Shown: positions 15,697 through 23,805, counted from the first letter of the stretch. The stretch: 64,000 bases of DNA from SHZI01 sp031409515 (GCA_031409515.1 JANNXJ010000032.1:41321-105320); one strand, 5' to 3'. Program-made: numbers and translations. Notes: a model not told the origin generated them from the sequence alone.

Positions 15697-15804
15697 CAGC
15701 GGTGGAAGGATTTGAACCTTCGACCTCCCCGCCGATACCATGGAAGTACCAAGTCCCATCGTATCTTGAAGCTAAGGGTGCTCTGTCCTCTGAGCTACAC
15801 CGCA
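15697..15804 (-). tRNA. tRNA-like sequence with a 32-nt hairpin in the anticodon region (atypical or decayed tRNA)
   Basis: Read on the minus strand, parts of a cloverleaf are clear: acceptor strand TGCGGTG pairing (6 of 7) with CACCGC, TA, a D-arm GCTC-AGAGGACA-GAGC, and a T-arm GAAGG-TTCAAAT-CCTTC preceded by a normal AGGTC variable region. No CCA is encoded. The anticodon arm is abnormal: after CCCTTAGCTTCAA there is a self-contained hairpin (15734-15765, GATAC pairing with GTATC, extended to about 11 bp), then GGCGGGG. Removing the hairpin leaves about 75 nt, near normal tRNA length, but the anticodon stem still pairs poorly, so no anticodon is assigned (a TCA is in the right area). It lies 7 bases downstream of the TIR-like gene on the same strand. 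Confidence 0.5.
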
Positions 15805-15811
15805 TTGAACC

Positions 15812-16951
15812 TCATCCGCGGAAGTCGTTGAACGCCTTCAGCAAGCGCATCGTCGACTCGTAGTCGAGCTTCCCGCCCTCGTATCTAACCTCGTAGAGCC
15901 CCTGCAGGTTAGAGGGCAGCGTCGCGCCCTTCTCCACGAGCAAGATGAACTTCCGTCCGTAGAGTGCCATCGCGGCGCCGATTTCGATCAGCACGTTCTG
16001 ATTCAGCATCCTGTGCTCTTTGCCCTCCGGATCCATCATTTTCACTTCGGCGCCGACGTGGATCACTGCCGCCTCGCACGTCCGCATGTCGTCCATCACC
16101 TTGTCAGGCACGGGCTTCGATACCGTCTCGTTCTCGATCGCAACGATCGGCGTGAAGCCGCCGAAGGTGAGCAGCTCCTTCAACTGCGTGACGATGTCGT
16201 GGTTTTTGCCGTGCGTGATGAACACGCGATTCTTGGTCTTGACGCTGCTGCTCAATACCAGTGTGGGGGCCCCCGCTGCTTCTCCGGCCAGGCCTGCCGG
16301 TAATACAGGGGGGTTACCTTTGTCGACAGTCACTCGCCCCGCTGAGGGATGACCCGTGTCCTCGGTGTCTTCGGTGGGTGACAAGGCCGTGGAGTCGAGA
16401 TCAATGTATGGCGCGCCCTTGACATCTTGGATGAAGCCGGCTTTGCGCGCGCTCTCGACAATTAGCGTGAACGTCCCAGTACCTCGTTGGCTGGGAACAC
16501 CCAGCTCTTCGAGCACATTTCGTGCGATGTTGTCGGGCGGCAGCTTTGACCCGTTATAGCGTGTCAAGAAGTCGCGAATCACTCGCGGACGCAAGGTTGC
16601 CTCGCGCATCGCCGCCGCGTCGTCGCCCTCCTTGATAGGCGCGACGATGCGGCGCCCAAGCGGCGTCAGCGAGATCTGATCCGAGTTGTAGCCACCCTCG
16701 GTGAGGCCGTATGCGATCGACGCGCCGCAGAGCATTCGAAACTGCGACGAGCCCGGCGACAAGTTCATCGCCTGGGCGACTCGCAGGGGCTTGGCCGGGC
16801 CTTTGCCCAGGTTATCGGCGAGCGCCCACGCGATACGGAGCGCCTGGTCGAGTGAGTAGGCCGGCACGTCCACCTGGCTGAGGTACTTCCGGCTGCCCTG
16901 CTCATCCTGAGACGGCGCGGCTGGCTGCGGTCGCGTTTTCTTCGTTGCCAT
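15812..16951 (-). CDS. TIR-like nucleotide-binding effector with N-terminal winged-helix-like domain
   Basis: 379 residues. Residues about 20-180 look like winged-helix modules (YSLDQALRIAWALADNLGKGPAKPLRVAQAMN, QISLTPLGRRIVAPI, NVLEELGVPSQRGTGTFTLIVESARKAGFI). A disordered linker follows. Residues about 225-379 match the TIR-like CAP12/Pycsar effector family (PF10137): NRVFITHGKNHDIVTQLKELL, FGGFTPIVAIENE, AAVIHVGAEV, NVLIEIGAAMALYGRKFILLVEKG, LQGLYEVRYEGGKLD. Related proteins cleave NAD in anti-phage defence. The usual catalytic Glu position (E-K after the linker loop) appears to be Asp (PVPDKVMDDM). No cyclase or other defence gene is adjacent. The AT-rich upstream sequence suggests acquisition. 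Confidence 0.8.
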   Translation of the reverse strand: MATKKTRPQPAAPSQDEQGSRKYLSQVDVPAYSLDQALRIAWALADNLGKGPAKPLRVAQAMNLSPGSSQFRMLCGASIAYGLTEGGYNSDQISLTPLGRRIVAPIKEGDDAAAMREATLRPRVIRDFLTRYNGSKLPPDNIARNVLEELGVPSQRGTGTFTLIVESARKAGFIQDVKGAPYIDLDSTALSPTEDTEDTGHPSAGRVTVDKGNPPVLPAGLAGEAAGAPTLVLSSSVKTKNRVFITHGKNHDIVTQLKELLTFGGFTPIVAIENETVSKPVPDKVMDDMRTCEAAVIHVGAEVKMMDPEGKEHRMLNQNVLIEIGAAMALYGRKFILLVEKGATLPSNLQGLYEVRYEGGKLDYESTMRLLKAFNDFRG

Positions 16952-17572
16952 GAATTGCGGTCCTGTGATTGCGTGTTGGCTTAGGTTACCACATAATTCA
17001 GAGACGAGCGTATGATCACCAACAAACGCAACATATTGATACTGAAAGGCTTGGGAAACAATGGCTTAGTAGTAGTATGACAAACGCAAATAGCTGCCTG
17101 TATTTGGATAGATACTTCAAGCCTCGGTAGGACCTTAAGGGCGGAGGGCAGAGTGTGGCAACGAACTAGACGCGACCGCAGCCAACCGCGCCGTCTCAGG
17201 ATGAGCAGGGCAGCTGAAAGCCCACCAGGCTGGGGAAGGGCTGAAATAGTAGGGTATGCCAACCGCGCTCGGCATGAGCATGCAGTCAATCAGTCTGACG
17301 CTGGGGAACAACTCACAGACGCTGGGCGCGGCTTCATCGATTCACATCGCGAACGTGGCCGCCTCACGGCCCGGTCGAAGCCGGCCGGGCGATCCTGACC
17401 TCCCGCGTCAACGCCGGGCCTTTGCAGCTCGTCAGATCCAGCTTGAAGACCCGCTTCAGCGGCCTGCTCAGGCTGTTCCCGGTGCGAAGGATTTCGAGCC
17501 CCACAACGTCTATCCAGATGACAGGCAGTACTAACTGCAACTTCAATCCAGCCTTCATATGGAGCTACGTAC
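16952..17572. other. 620-bp stretch without a convincing gene
   Basis: The first 150 bases (to about 17110) are clearly more AT-rich than the surroundings and probably contain the TIR-like gene's promoter. From about 17250 to 17560 the base composition is again high-GC and several short frames are open, such as 17256-17534 plus, but none has recognisable similarity or a good ribosome-binding site. It may be a decayed gene or the leader of the gene at 17573. Confidence 0.5.
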
Positions 17573-18385
17573 ATGAAACGAAATATTGCAGTCACTACCA
17601 CGCTCGCGCTGGCAGCACTAGCAGCGACCCCCGCCATGGCCGCCCGGCCGACGCCGTTCAAGATCACCAATATCCATTTCGAGACGAACTCGTCGGCTTG
17701 CGACATGGGTATCCAGATGAGCTTCGATACCGGCGGCATTACCGAGGGCGAGATCGAGAACCCCTATGGCCAGTCGGTGTTCAGAATGGGATCGCTACCC
17801 GGGATGGAGATCACCCACGACGTGACCGAAGTCTTTCAGGAACGCGTCGAGCCGCCGATCGCGGATCTCCAGACTGCACTCGGTTGCGAATCCACGCCCG
17901 ATGCGATCCCGCTGACCGACCTCCTCGCGGCCTGGCCCGCGGGGTCCTATGAATTCGACGGCGAAAGCGGAGGAGAGGAGTTTGAAGGCCGGGCCCGGCT
18001 CACCCACAAGGTTCCGGCCGGCCCGCGAATAATCGCGCCGCTGGACGGGACTGTCGTTGCTCACGACCAGAACCTCATGATCAGCTGGCGCAAGGTGACG
18101 ATGCCGATTCTCCCCTACCTTGGGCCAGTCGAAGTCGTGGGCTACCACGTCCTGCTGGTCGACGTCACCAAACCCGTGTTGGCGCCCGGCAAGACCAAGA
18201 CTGCGTTCGACGCAGACCTATCGAGGTTTGAAACCACCTTCCTCGTGCCGAAGCAGTACCTGGAGCCTGGCAGAATCTATGAGCTCGAGGTGCTCGCGAC
18301 CGAGAAGGGCGGCAACCAGACCATCACGGAGGGCGGGGTCGTCTGTACGCCTCCGATCACGCCGGCGAATTGCGTGAAGCCGTAG
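17573..18385 (+). CDS. secreted hypothetical protein with fibronectin-III-like C-terminal domain
   Basis: 270 residues with a signal peptide (MKRNIAVTTTLALAALAATPAMAA). GGAG precedes the start by 8 bases. The N-terminal half has no recognised domain. The C-terminal half (about 150-255) starts PRIIAPLDGTVVAHDQNLMISWRKV and has a predicted beta-sandwich pattern (VVGYHVLLVDV, FLVPKQYLEPGRIYELEVLATEKGGNQTI), like a fibronectin type III or Ig-like module. A strong terminator follows. Its role is unknown. Confidence 0.82.
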   Translation: MKRNIAVTTTLALAALAATPAMAARPTPFKITNIHFETNSSACDMGIQMSFDTGGITEGEIENPYGQSVFRMGSLPGMEITHDVTEVFQERVEPPIADLQTALGCESTPDAIPLTDLLAAWPAGSYEFDGESGGEEFEGRARLTHKVPAGPRIIAPLDGTVVAHDQNLMISWRKVTMPILPYLGPVEVVGYHVLLVDVTKPVLAPGKTKTAFDADLSRFETTFLVPKQYLEPGRIYELEVLATEKGGNQTITEGGVVCTPPITPANCVKP

Positions 18386-18410
18386 CACTCTCCGCACCGT
18401 CTGGAATTGA

Positions 18411-18441
18411 GCCCCGGCGATTAATGATCGCCGGGGCCTTT
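18411..18441 (+). terminator. intrinsic terminator after the secreted Fn3-like protein
   Basis: A perfect 10-bp stem GCCCCGGCGA (18411-18420) pairs with TCGCCGGGGC (18428-18437), with a 7-base loop and a CTTT tail. Confidence 0.8.
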
Positions 18442-18455
18442 CGGGGGCACTCTTT

Positions 18456-18516
18456 TGGGGACATGCCTAATTTCCCTGGAACATCGGGGACCCCTGGGAA
18501 ATTAGGCATGTCCCCA
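18456..18516. repeat. REPIN-like palindrome, family A, short copy
   Basis: Inverted 21-base arms (18456-18476 and 18496-18516), each containing GGGGACATGCCTAATTTCC, flank a 19-base loop. It shares the arm core with 8745-8850 but not the inner stem. It lies between the convergent secreted-protein gene and the ABC exporter operon. Confidence 0.92.
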
Positions 18517-18525
18517 TTACTGCTC

Positions 18526-20313
18526 CTACGCGGGAAGTGCGCCGTCGGTGTCGAGCAGCGCGTCAACCTCGTCCTGCTGTAGTTCGAAGATGCGGGCGTA
18601 GACACCGCCCTTCGCCAGCAGCTGGGCGTGCCGGCCCTGCTCCACGACGCGCCCCTGCTCCAACACGAGGATCCGGTCTGCGTTCTGCACCGTCGAGAGG
18701 CGATGGGCAATGGTCAGTGTCGTGCGACCGGACTGGAGTTCGCGAATCGCAGCGTTCACCTCCCTCTCGGTCTCCACATCGAGATTGGACGTGGCCTCGT
18801 CGAGAATGAGGATGGGTGAGTCCTTGAGCAGTGCCCTGGCGATTGCCAGGCGCTGGCGCTGGCCACCGGAGATCTTCGAGCCCATCTCGCCGACGGGGGT
18901 CTCGTAGCCGTCCGGCAGGCTGTCGATCCAGGTCTTCAGATTAGCCCGGCGCGCAGCGTGGTCCACTTCGGCCTGGGTGGCCCCGGGCTTGCCCATGCGG
19001 ATGTTGTCGCCGATCGTCGTGTTGAACACGTAGTTGCGCTGGGACACTACGGCCACCATATTGCGCAGTTCGTCGAGTGGGAGGTCAGTGATAGCCCGGC
19101 CGCCGATCCGGATATCACCGCCCGTGGCGTCCCAGAAGCGGAGCAGCAGATTCACAATGGTGGACTTGCCGGCGCCACTGGTCCCGACCAGCGCCACGTG
19201 CTCCCCGGGGGCCAGGTCGAAGCTGATGCCCTTCAGGATGGCATTGCCGGCCTGGTAGCCGAACTGGACATTGTCGAAGACCAGCGCGGGCTTCAGGTTG
19301 CCCACCGGGCCCCGGGAACGGTCCTTCACCGCCGGTTCCTGGTCCATGAGTTCGAACAGCCGGTCGGCGCAGACAATGGACACCCGGTAGTCGTTGATGA
19401 CGTTGTTCAGCCCGATCACCGCCTCGAAGCTCGTGACGGCGATGGCGAACACCACGGGCAGGTCCCGGAGCACGTCCACAGCACCGGACTGGACCAGATC
19501 CTGGCCCACCCAGAGCATGGCCACGGCGGCGGCGGCCACCACGAGTTCCGTCATGCCGCGCTGGAAAGCATCAGCCCGGGTGAGCTTCTCCTGACCGGCA
19601 CCAAGCTCCTCGCCGAGACGTCGGGCCTCCTGGCGGCGGCGCTGGCCGGCGCCAAAGGCCAGTGTGTCCCGGAGGCCCTGGAAACTGTCCGTCAGGAAGG
19701 CATTCACCTCGCCCTGGACGCGGCGCCAGTCGGCGTCACCGGAACCGCCGATCAGGGCAATCATCGTGGGCAGCACGAAAATCATGAAGAGCATGAACGG
19801 CAGCAGAGTCCAGGCAAACGCCGGGTTAATCGCGTAGAGCCAGCCCAGCAGCGATGCCGGCACGATGATCGCGCAGATCGCCGGCGCGATCGTGTGAGCG
19901 TAGAAGGGCTCCACCCGCTCGCAGTCGTTGATGACCCGGGAAATGGCGTCTCCCGTTCGGAGGGTCCCCATGCCCGCAGGCGCCAGCGGTTCCAGCCGCT
20001 CGTAGAACTCGTTGCGCAACATGGCGAGGAGGCGGAACGCAACGTAGTGGCCGGTGAACTGCTCGATGTAGTGGGACAGGCCGAGGCCGAAGGCGCCCAG
20101 CACGAGCCAGCCGGCCACGGACCACAACTCCGCGCTGGTCGGGTTGGCGACGAACTTGCCCACCGCAGCCGCGGCGACGGCCACCAGGATCGTGGCGCCC
20201 CAGAGCTTGGCGGTACGGGCCGTGACAGAGATGGCCATGACGCCGTTCAGGGGCTTCATGAACCGGAGGAGCCGGAACATGGTGGTCCAGTGGGTCTGTT
20301 CCTGCGTGCTCAT
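18526..20313 (-). CDS. ABC exporter half-transporter (CydC-like), second gene of heterodimer
   Basis: 595 residues: an N-terminal six-helix exporter domain (about 30-320) fused to a nucleotide-binding domain. NBD motifs: Walker A GTSGAGKST, Q-loop VSQRNYVFNTTI, signature ISGGQRQRLAIARALL, Walker B PILILDEATSNLD and H-loop TIAHRLSTV. All catalytic residues look intact. Its start overlaps the stop of the partner gene (ATGA). The pair is built like CydDC or other type IV heterodimeric exporters, but the MerR-controlled promoter suggests a stress- or metal-linked substrate. Confidence 0.9.
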   Translation of the reverse strand: MSTQEQTHWTTMFRLLRFMKPLNGVMAISVTARTAKLWGATILVAVAAAAVGKFVANPTSAELWSVAGWLVLGAFGLGLSHYIEQFTGHYVAFRLLAMLRNEFYERLEPLAPAGMGTLRTGDAISRVINDCERVEPFYAHTIAPAICAIIVPASLLGWLYAINPAFAWTLLPFMLFMIFVLPTMIALIGGSGDADWRRVQGEVNAFLTDSFQGLRDTLAFGAGQRRRQEARRLGEELGAGQEKLTRADAFQRGMTELVVAAAAVAMLWVGQDLVQSGAVDVLRDLPVVFAIAVTSFEAVIGLNNVINDYRVSIVCADRLFELMDQEPAVKDRSRGPVGNLKPALVFDNVQFGYQAGNAILKGISFDLAPGEHVALVGTSGAGKSTIVNLLLRFWDATGGDIRIGGRAITDLPLDELRNMVAVVSQRNYVFNTTIGDNIRMGKPGATQAEVDHAARRANLKTWIDSLPDGYETPVGEMGSKISGGQRQRLAIARALLKDSPILILDEATSNLDVETEREVNAAIRELQSGRTTLTIAHRLSTVQNADRILVLEQGRVVEQGRHAQLLAKGGVYARIFELQQDEVDALLDTDGALPA

Positions 20314-22064
20314 GCCACACCTCCCGCGACCGCGTGGCCGCTTTCCATCGTGCGAGTGGTACCCACCATCCTGGCGTAGGCGCCATTCCGGGCCAGAAGT
20401 TCGGCATGACTGCCCTGCTCCACCACCCGGCCGTGGGCCATCACCACGATCCGGTCGGCGGTCTGCACGGTCTTCAGCCGGTGCGCGATCAGCAACACGG
20501 TGCGGTTCGTCGTCAGCCGCGCCAGGGCCTCGTGGATCACCGACTCGGTCTCCAGATCAATCTGGGACGTGGGCTCATCAAGGACGATGATCGGGGCATT
20601 CTTGAGCAGCGCCCGGGCAATGGCCACGCGCTGCACCTGACCGCCGGACAGGGAGAGGCCGCGCTCGCCCACCAGCGTCTGCAGGCCAGCCGGACTGGCC
20701 TGAATGAAGTCCCAGATGTTCGCCGCCTTCGCGGCAGCGATCAGCTCCTCGTCCGTCGCGTCCGGCTTCGCCAGGCGCAGGTTGTCGGCGATTGTCCCGT
20801 AGAAGAGATAGGGATCCTGGGGCACCAGGGCGATCTGCTCCCGCACCCAGTCGAGGGGCACTTTCTCTACAGCCTGGCCATCAAGCTCGATGGAGCCGGC
20901 CGTGGGCGCCAGGGTGCGCAGCACCAGGTTGGCGACAGTGGTCTTGCCGGAACCGCTGTGGCCGATCAGGGCCACCGTCTCCCCGGCGCGGACGTCCAGG
21001 GAGAAGCGGTCTACTGCCGGCTTGTCCGTGCCGGGGTAGCTGAAGACCACATCGCGGAAACAGATCGCGCCTGAGCCCCTGGTGGTCGGGGCGACGGCAT
21101 TCTCTGCTTCGCCGACCGTGGGCTTCTCGCCAAGGAAGGCGATGATCTTCTTGGCGAATTCCCGGCCGATGGCCCCCGCGAAAAAGAACTGCCCGATGAG
21201 GCTGAGCGGCTTGGCGAACTCGGCACTGGCGAGGATCAGCGCCACCACCTGGCCGGCGCTCAGAAAGCCGGCATCCATGCGCAGCAGGGCCACGATTGTG
21301 AGGACCAGCGTGGTGCCCAGCGCAAAGCCGAAATCCACCAGCAGGATCATCACCTGATTGACGAACAGCAGGCGCATGGTGATTACGCGCTGCTCCTCGG
21401 TGGCCGCATACATCTCGGCGCCACGCCGGGCGCCCAGGTTGAACATCTTGAGCGTCGTCATGCCCTGGAGGGCGTCCAGGAAGGCCGCGCTCTGCTGGTT
21501 GTTGACGTCCGCATACTTGTCGCTGACCTTGCGGAACTGCTTGGACAGGGCGCCGAGGAACAGCGGCGTGAGGGGAATGGCGACAATCAGGGAGAGGCCA
21601 GCCACCCAGTCGACAAAGCCAATGTAGATGCAGAGCGCGATGGGCGTGACCATGCCGACCACGAACTGGACGAAGTACACGCCATAGAAGAGCTCGATCC
21701 AGTCCATGCCATCCACGGCAATGTTCACGAGCTCACCAGTGCGCTTCTTGTCGAGCACTGCGGGACCCAGGCGCAGCGCGTGCTCGTAGACCATGTCCCG
21801 GACCGAGAGCTTGGTCTGGGACGAGGCCCGGTACTGGGCAAAGCGGAAGAACCAGCCGGCGGCGAGCTTGGCGGCCAGCAGCCCGATGAGGACCGGCAGG
21901 TACTTCTCGACCACCGCCTCACCAGAGAGCAGGCCGTCGATACCGAGGCCCAGCACCGTGAACAGGGCCAGACTCAGCAGCACACCGGCTATGCCGGCAA
22001 CGATGCCGGCGATCAGCCAGCGGCTGGTGGACTTGACGATCAGACGCTTGTCGATGCCCAGCAT
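20310..22064 (-). CDS. ABC exporter half-transporter (CydD-like), first gene of heterodimer
   Basis: 584 residues. The membrane domain (about 15-310) starts LIVKSTSRWLIAGIVAGIAGVLLSLALFTVLG. NBD motifs: Walker A GHSGSGKTT, Q-loop VPQDPYLFYGTI, signature LSLSGGQVQRVAIARALL, Walker B PIIVLDEPTSQID and H-loop LIAHRLKTV. It is first in a two-gene operon read leftward from the MerR-type promoter at 22084-22115. The two subunits are similar, implying an ancient duplication. The substrate is unknown; candidates are a thiol, a metal-thiol complex or a drug. Confidence 0.9.
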   Translation of the reverse strand: MLGIDKRLIVKSTSRWLIAGIVAGIAGVLLSLALFTVLGLGIDGLLSGEAVVEKYLPVLIGLLAAKLAAGWFFRFAQYRASSQTKLSVRDMVYEHALRLGPAVLDKKRTGELVNIAVDGMDWIELFYGVYFVQFVVGMVTPIALCIYIGFVDWVAGLSLIVAIPLTPLFLGALSKQFRKVSDKYADVNNQQSAAFLDALQGMTTLKMFNLGARRGAEMYAATEEQRVITMRLLFVNQVMILLVDFGFALGTTLVLTIVALLRMDAGFLSAGQVVALILASAEFAKPLSLIGQFFFAGAIGREFAKKIIAFLGEKPTVGEAENAVAPTTRGSGAICFRDVVFSYPGTDKPAVDRFSLDVRAGETVALIGHSGSGKTTVANLVLRTLAPTAGSIELDGQAVEKVPLDWVREQIALVPQDPYLFYGTIADNLRLAKPDATDEELIAAAKAANIWDFIQASPAGLQTLVGERGLSLSGGQVQRVAIARALLKNAPIIVLDEPTSQIDLETESVIHEALARLTTNRTVLLIAHRLKTVQTADRIVVMAHGRVVEQGSHAELLARNGAYARMVGTTRTMESGHAVAGGVA

Positions 22065-22083
22065 GGTTGTCCTCCAAAAAGTT

Positions 22084-22115
22084 ACTATAGACCTTCAAGT
22101 CACATTCAAGGTCAA
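22084..22115 (-). promoter_or_regulatory. MerR-type promoter/operator for the ABC exporter operon
   Basis: On the minus strand: -35 TTGACC (22110-22115), an over-long spacer of 19-20 bp and -10 TATAGT (22084-22089). The spacer holds a dyad of ACCTTCAAG / TTCAAGGT type (22091-22112) with one mismatch. A long spacer with a dyad between the boxes is the classic MerR-activated layout. The 22-bp dyad matches the one at 27044-27065 at 19 positions. Confidence 0.8.
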
Positions 22116-22135
22116 CGGGACCCCGGGGACGACGC

Positions 22136-22960
22136 ATGGCCACGACCACCCAGCGGGAATACACGATCGGGGCCCTGGCCAAACGGGCCCGGGTCGCCAG
22201 CTCAGTCCTGCGCTACTACGAGAAGGAAGGATTGCTGGCCCCCGGCCGGCGCACCGCTGCCGGCTACCGGGTCTATGGCCCCGAAGCGGAAAAAACCCTG
22301 CTCTTCATCAACCGGGCCAAGCGCCTCGGCTTCTCCCTCGACGATATCCGCCAGTTCCTGGCTGCCGGGCAGGCCGAGGCGGGCCTCCCGCCGGGCAGGC
22401 GCGCTGCTGCCCCGGGGGCCCAGAAGCGGGCCGCCAAGGGGAGCGATGTCGCCCGGATTGCCGGGGACCGCTTCCTGGAGATCGAACGGCGCCTGACCGA
22501 GCTGCTCGTGCTCCGGCACGAGCTCGAGGTCTTCCTGCGGGAGATGTCGGAGCAGCTCCCCGCGGCCGACAGCGCCCGCCGCCTCTACCGCCGGCTGGTG
22601 GACCATGTATGCGGCCACAGCAGCACACCCCAGGATGAAGCGGCTTCCCTGAGTGCCCTCATGAAGCGCATGGGCTGCAACCTTGCGTCTCTGAACCGGG
22701 GCGAGGCGCTCGATGTGTTGCGCGGTCGGCACATCCATGTCTGGCGGGAGACGGACGGCTACAGTGTGCTGGTCCCGGGCGACGATGCCCGCATTGCGTC
22801 GGCCCTGCGGCAGATCGCGGCTTCGGAGGCAGGCTGCGAGGCGCACACGGAGCCCGAGGTGGAGAAGACTGCAGAGGGCCACGTGTTCTCGGCGCACGGG
22901 GATAACGCGTTCCTCTTTGCCCAGTTCTTCCTGGCGCTGGAGAACCGCGGGCCCGCCTGA
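22136..22960 (+). CDS. MerR-family transcriptional regulator
   Basis: 274 residues, longer than classic MerR (about 140). The N-terminal DNA-binding domain is YTIGALAKRARVASSVLRYYEKEGLLAPGRRTAAGYRVYGPEAEKTLLFINRAKRLGFSLDDIRQFLA. A long helix follows (FLEIERRLTELLVLRHELEVFLREM). Residues about 155-270 are an extra domain with several Cys and His (LVDHVCGHSSTP, RMGCNLASL, ASEAGCEAHTEP, GHVFSAHGDNAFLFAQFFLALE), which could contact a metal. It is divergent from the ABC exporter and shares its control region. It probably also governs the P-type ATPase, which has the same operator. Confidence 0.9.
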   Translation: MATTTQREYTIGALAKRARVASSVLRYYEKEGLLAPGRRTAAGYRVYGPEAEKTLLFINRAKRLGFSLDDIRQFLAAGQAEAGLPPGRRAAAPGAQKRAAKGSDVARIAGDRFLEIERRLTELLVLRHELEVFLREMSEQLPAADSARRLYRRLVDHVCGHSSTPQDEAASLSALMKRMGCNLASLNRGEALDVLRGRHIHVWRETDGYSVLVPGDDARIASALRQIAASEAGCEAHTEPEVEKTAEGHVFSAHGDNAFLFAQFFLALENRGPA

Positions 22961-23019
22961 CGGTGGCCCGGAATAGCGGCGCCGATCACGGCACCGGGCC
23001 ACCGGGGCCGGTGCCCTGG

Positions 23020-23769
23020 TCAGAAGACCGTGCGGATCGGTGGCGCAGCATCTGCCAGGCGCAATTCCTCAACCCCCATCAGCGACCGCCAGGATGCCGA
23101 GCCCGCGCCCAGATCGATGACGATGTGGGCGGGCACGGGCCCGGGTTGTCGTCCCGCGTTGAAGACCCATGTACTACCGATGTAGTCGGCCCAGTTGCCC
23201 GCCGGCCTGAACGGTGGCTCGTGCACGTGGCCGGTGAGCACGACGTCGGGCCTGTACCGCCGTATCCACTCGCCGACGTCGGCATCGCCGTAGTCGCGGC
23301 GCCCCGTCCAGCAGGTCGGCGAGCCGAGGGGCGGCCAGTGGTACACCCACACCCAGCGGGCCGGACGGCGCGCGGCGTCGGTGGCCAGCTGCGCTTCGAG
23401 CGCCTCCCGTCCCAGCGGGCCATCCCACCAGGGGCAAATGGTGACGAGAGTGTCTTCAATCAACAGCGCGTCGCCGTCACTCGGCACACCGGCTTCGCGA
23501 GCCTCGGCAAGCCAGAGGGCTGCCTGTTCGCCCCGTGCGTCGGGGCCCGTCAGGTCGTGGTTGCCGGAGCTGACCGCCACGCGCCCTGCCGCCTGGAGCA
23601 GCGACAGGAAACGGAGGATGACGACCGACTGGGCGTCGAGGGGCACCGGGGAGCTGATGTCCAGGTGATCTCCGGCAAGGACTACCAGGTCGTAGGACGG
23701 TGCGACACGCACGACCCAGTCCAGCTGGGGCAGCGTGTAGTGAAGGTCAGAGACCAGCAGTATGCGCAC
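23020..23769 (-). CDS. class III metallophosphoesterase (cAMP phosphodiesterase-like)
   Basis: 249 residues with the complete two-metal phosphoesterase motif set: SDLHYT, AGDHLD, SSGNHDLTG, VYHWPPLG and LTGHVHEPP. The order matches class III cyclic nucleotide phosphodiesterases (CpdA-like), though the family also includes other phosphatases. It lies 36 bases downstream of a cyclic-nucleotide-binding domain gene on the same strand. That pairing makes cyclic nucleotide turnover a reasonable guess. Confidence 0.88.
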   Translation of the reverse strand: MRILLVSDLHYTLPQLDWVVRVAPSYDLVVLAGDHLDISSPVPLDAQSVVILRFLSLLQAAGRVAVSSGNHDLTGPDARGEQAALWLAEAREAGVPSDGDALLIEDTLVTICPWWDGPLGREALEAQLATDAARRPARWVWVYHWPPLGSPTCWTGRRDYGDADVGEWIRRYRPDVVLTGHVHEPPFRPAGNWADYIGSTWVFNAGRQPGPVPAHIVIDLGAGSASWRSLMGVEELRLADAAPPIRTVF

Positions 23770-23805
23770 AACTACCGAGGATCCGGCGGGGGTCGGCGCT
23801 GCACA

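Noticed and set aside
15697..15804. Group I or archaeal-type intron in a tRNA
   Set aside because: The insert is only about 32-35 nt, far too short for group I, and an archaeal-type spliced intron is not expected in bacteria.
17256..17534. 92-codon frame upstream of the secreted Fn3-like protein
   Set aside because: No ribosome-binding site, composition of the translation drifts into Arg/Pro-rich sequence; could be a remnant but not supportable as a gene.
18958..20379. 473-codon plus-strand frame across the ABC exporter
   Set aside because: Shadow frame, His/Gly/Arg-rich, no domain; the opposite strand encodes a complete NBD.
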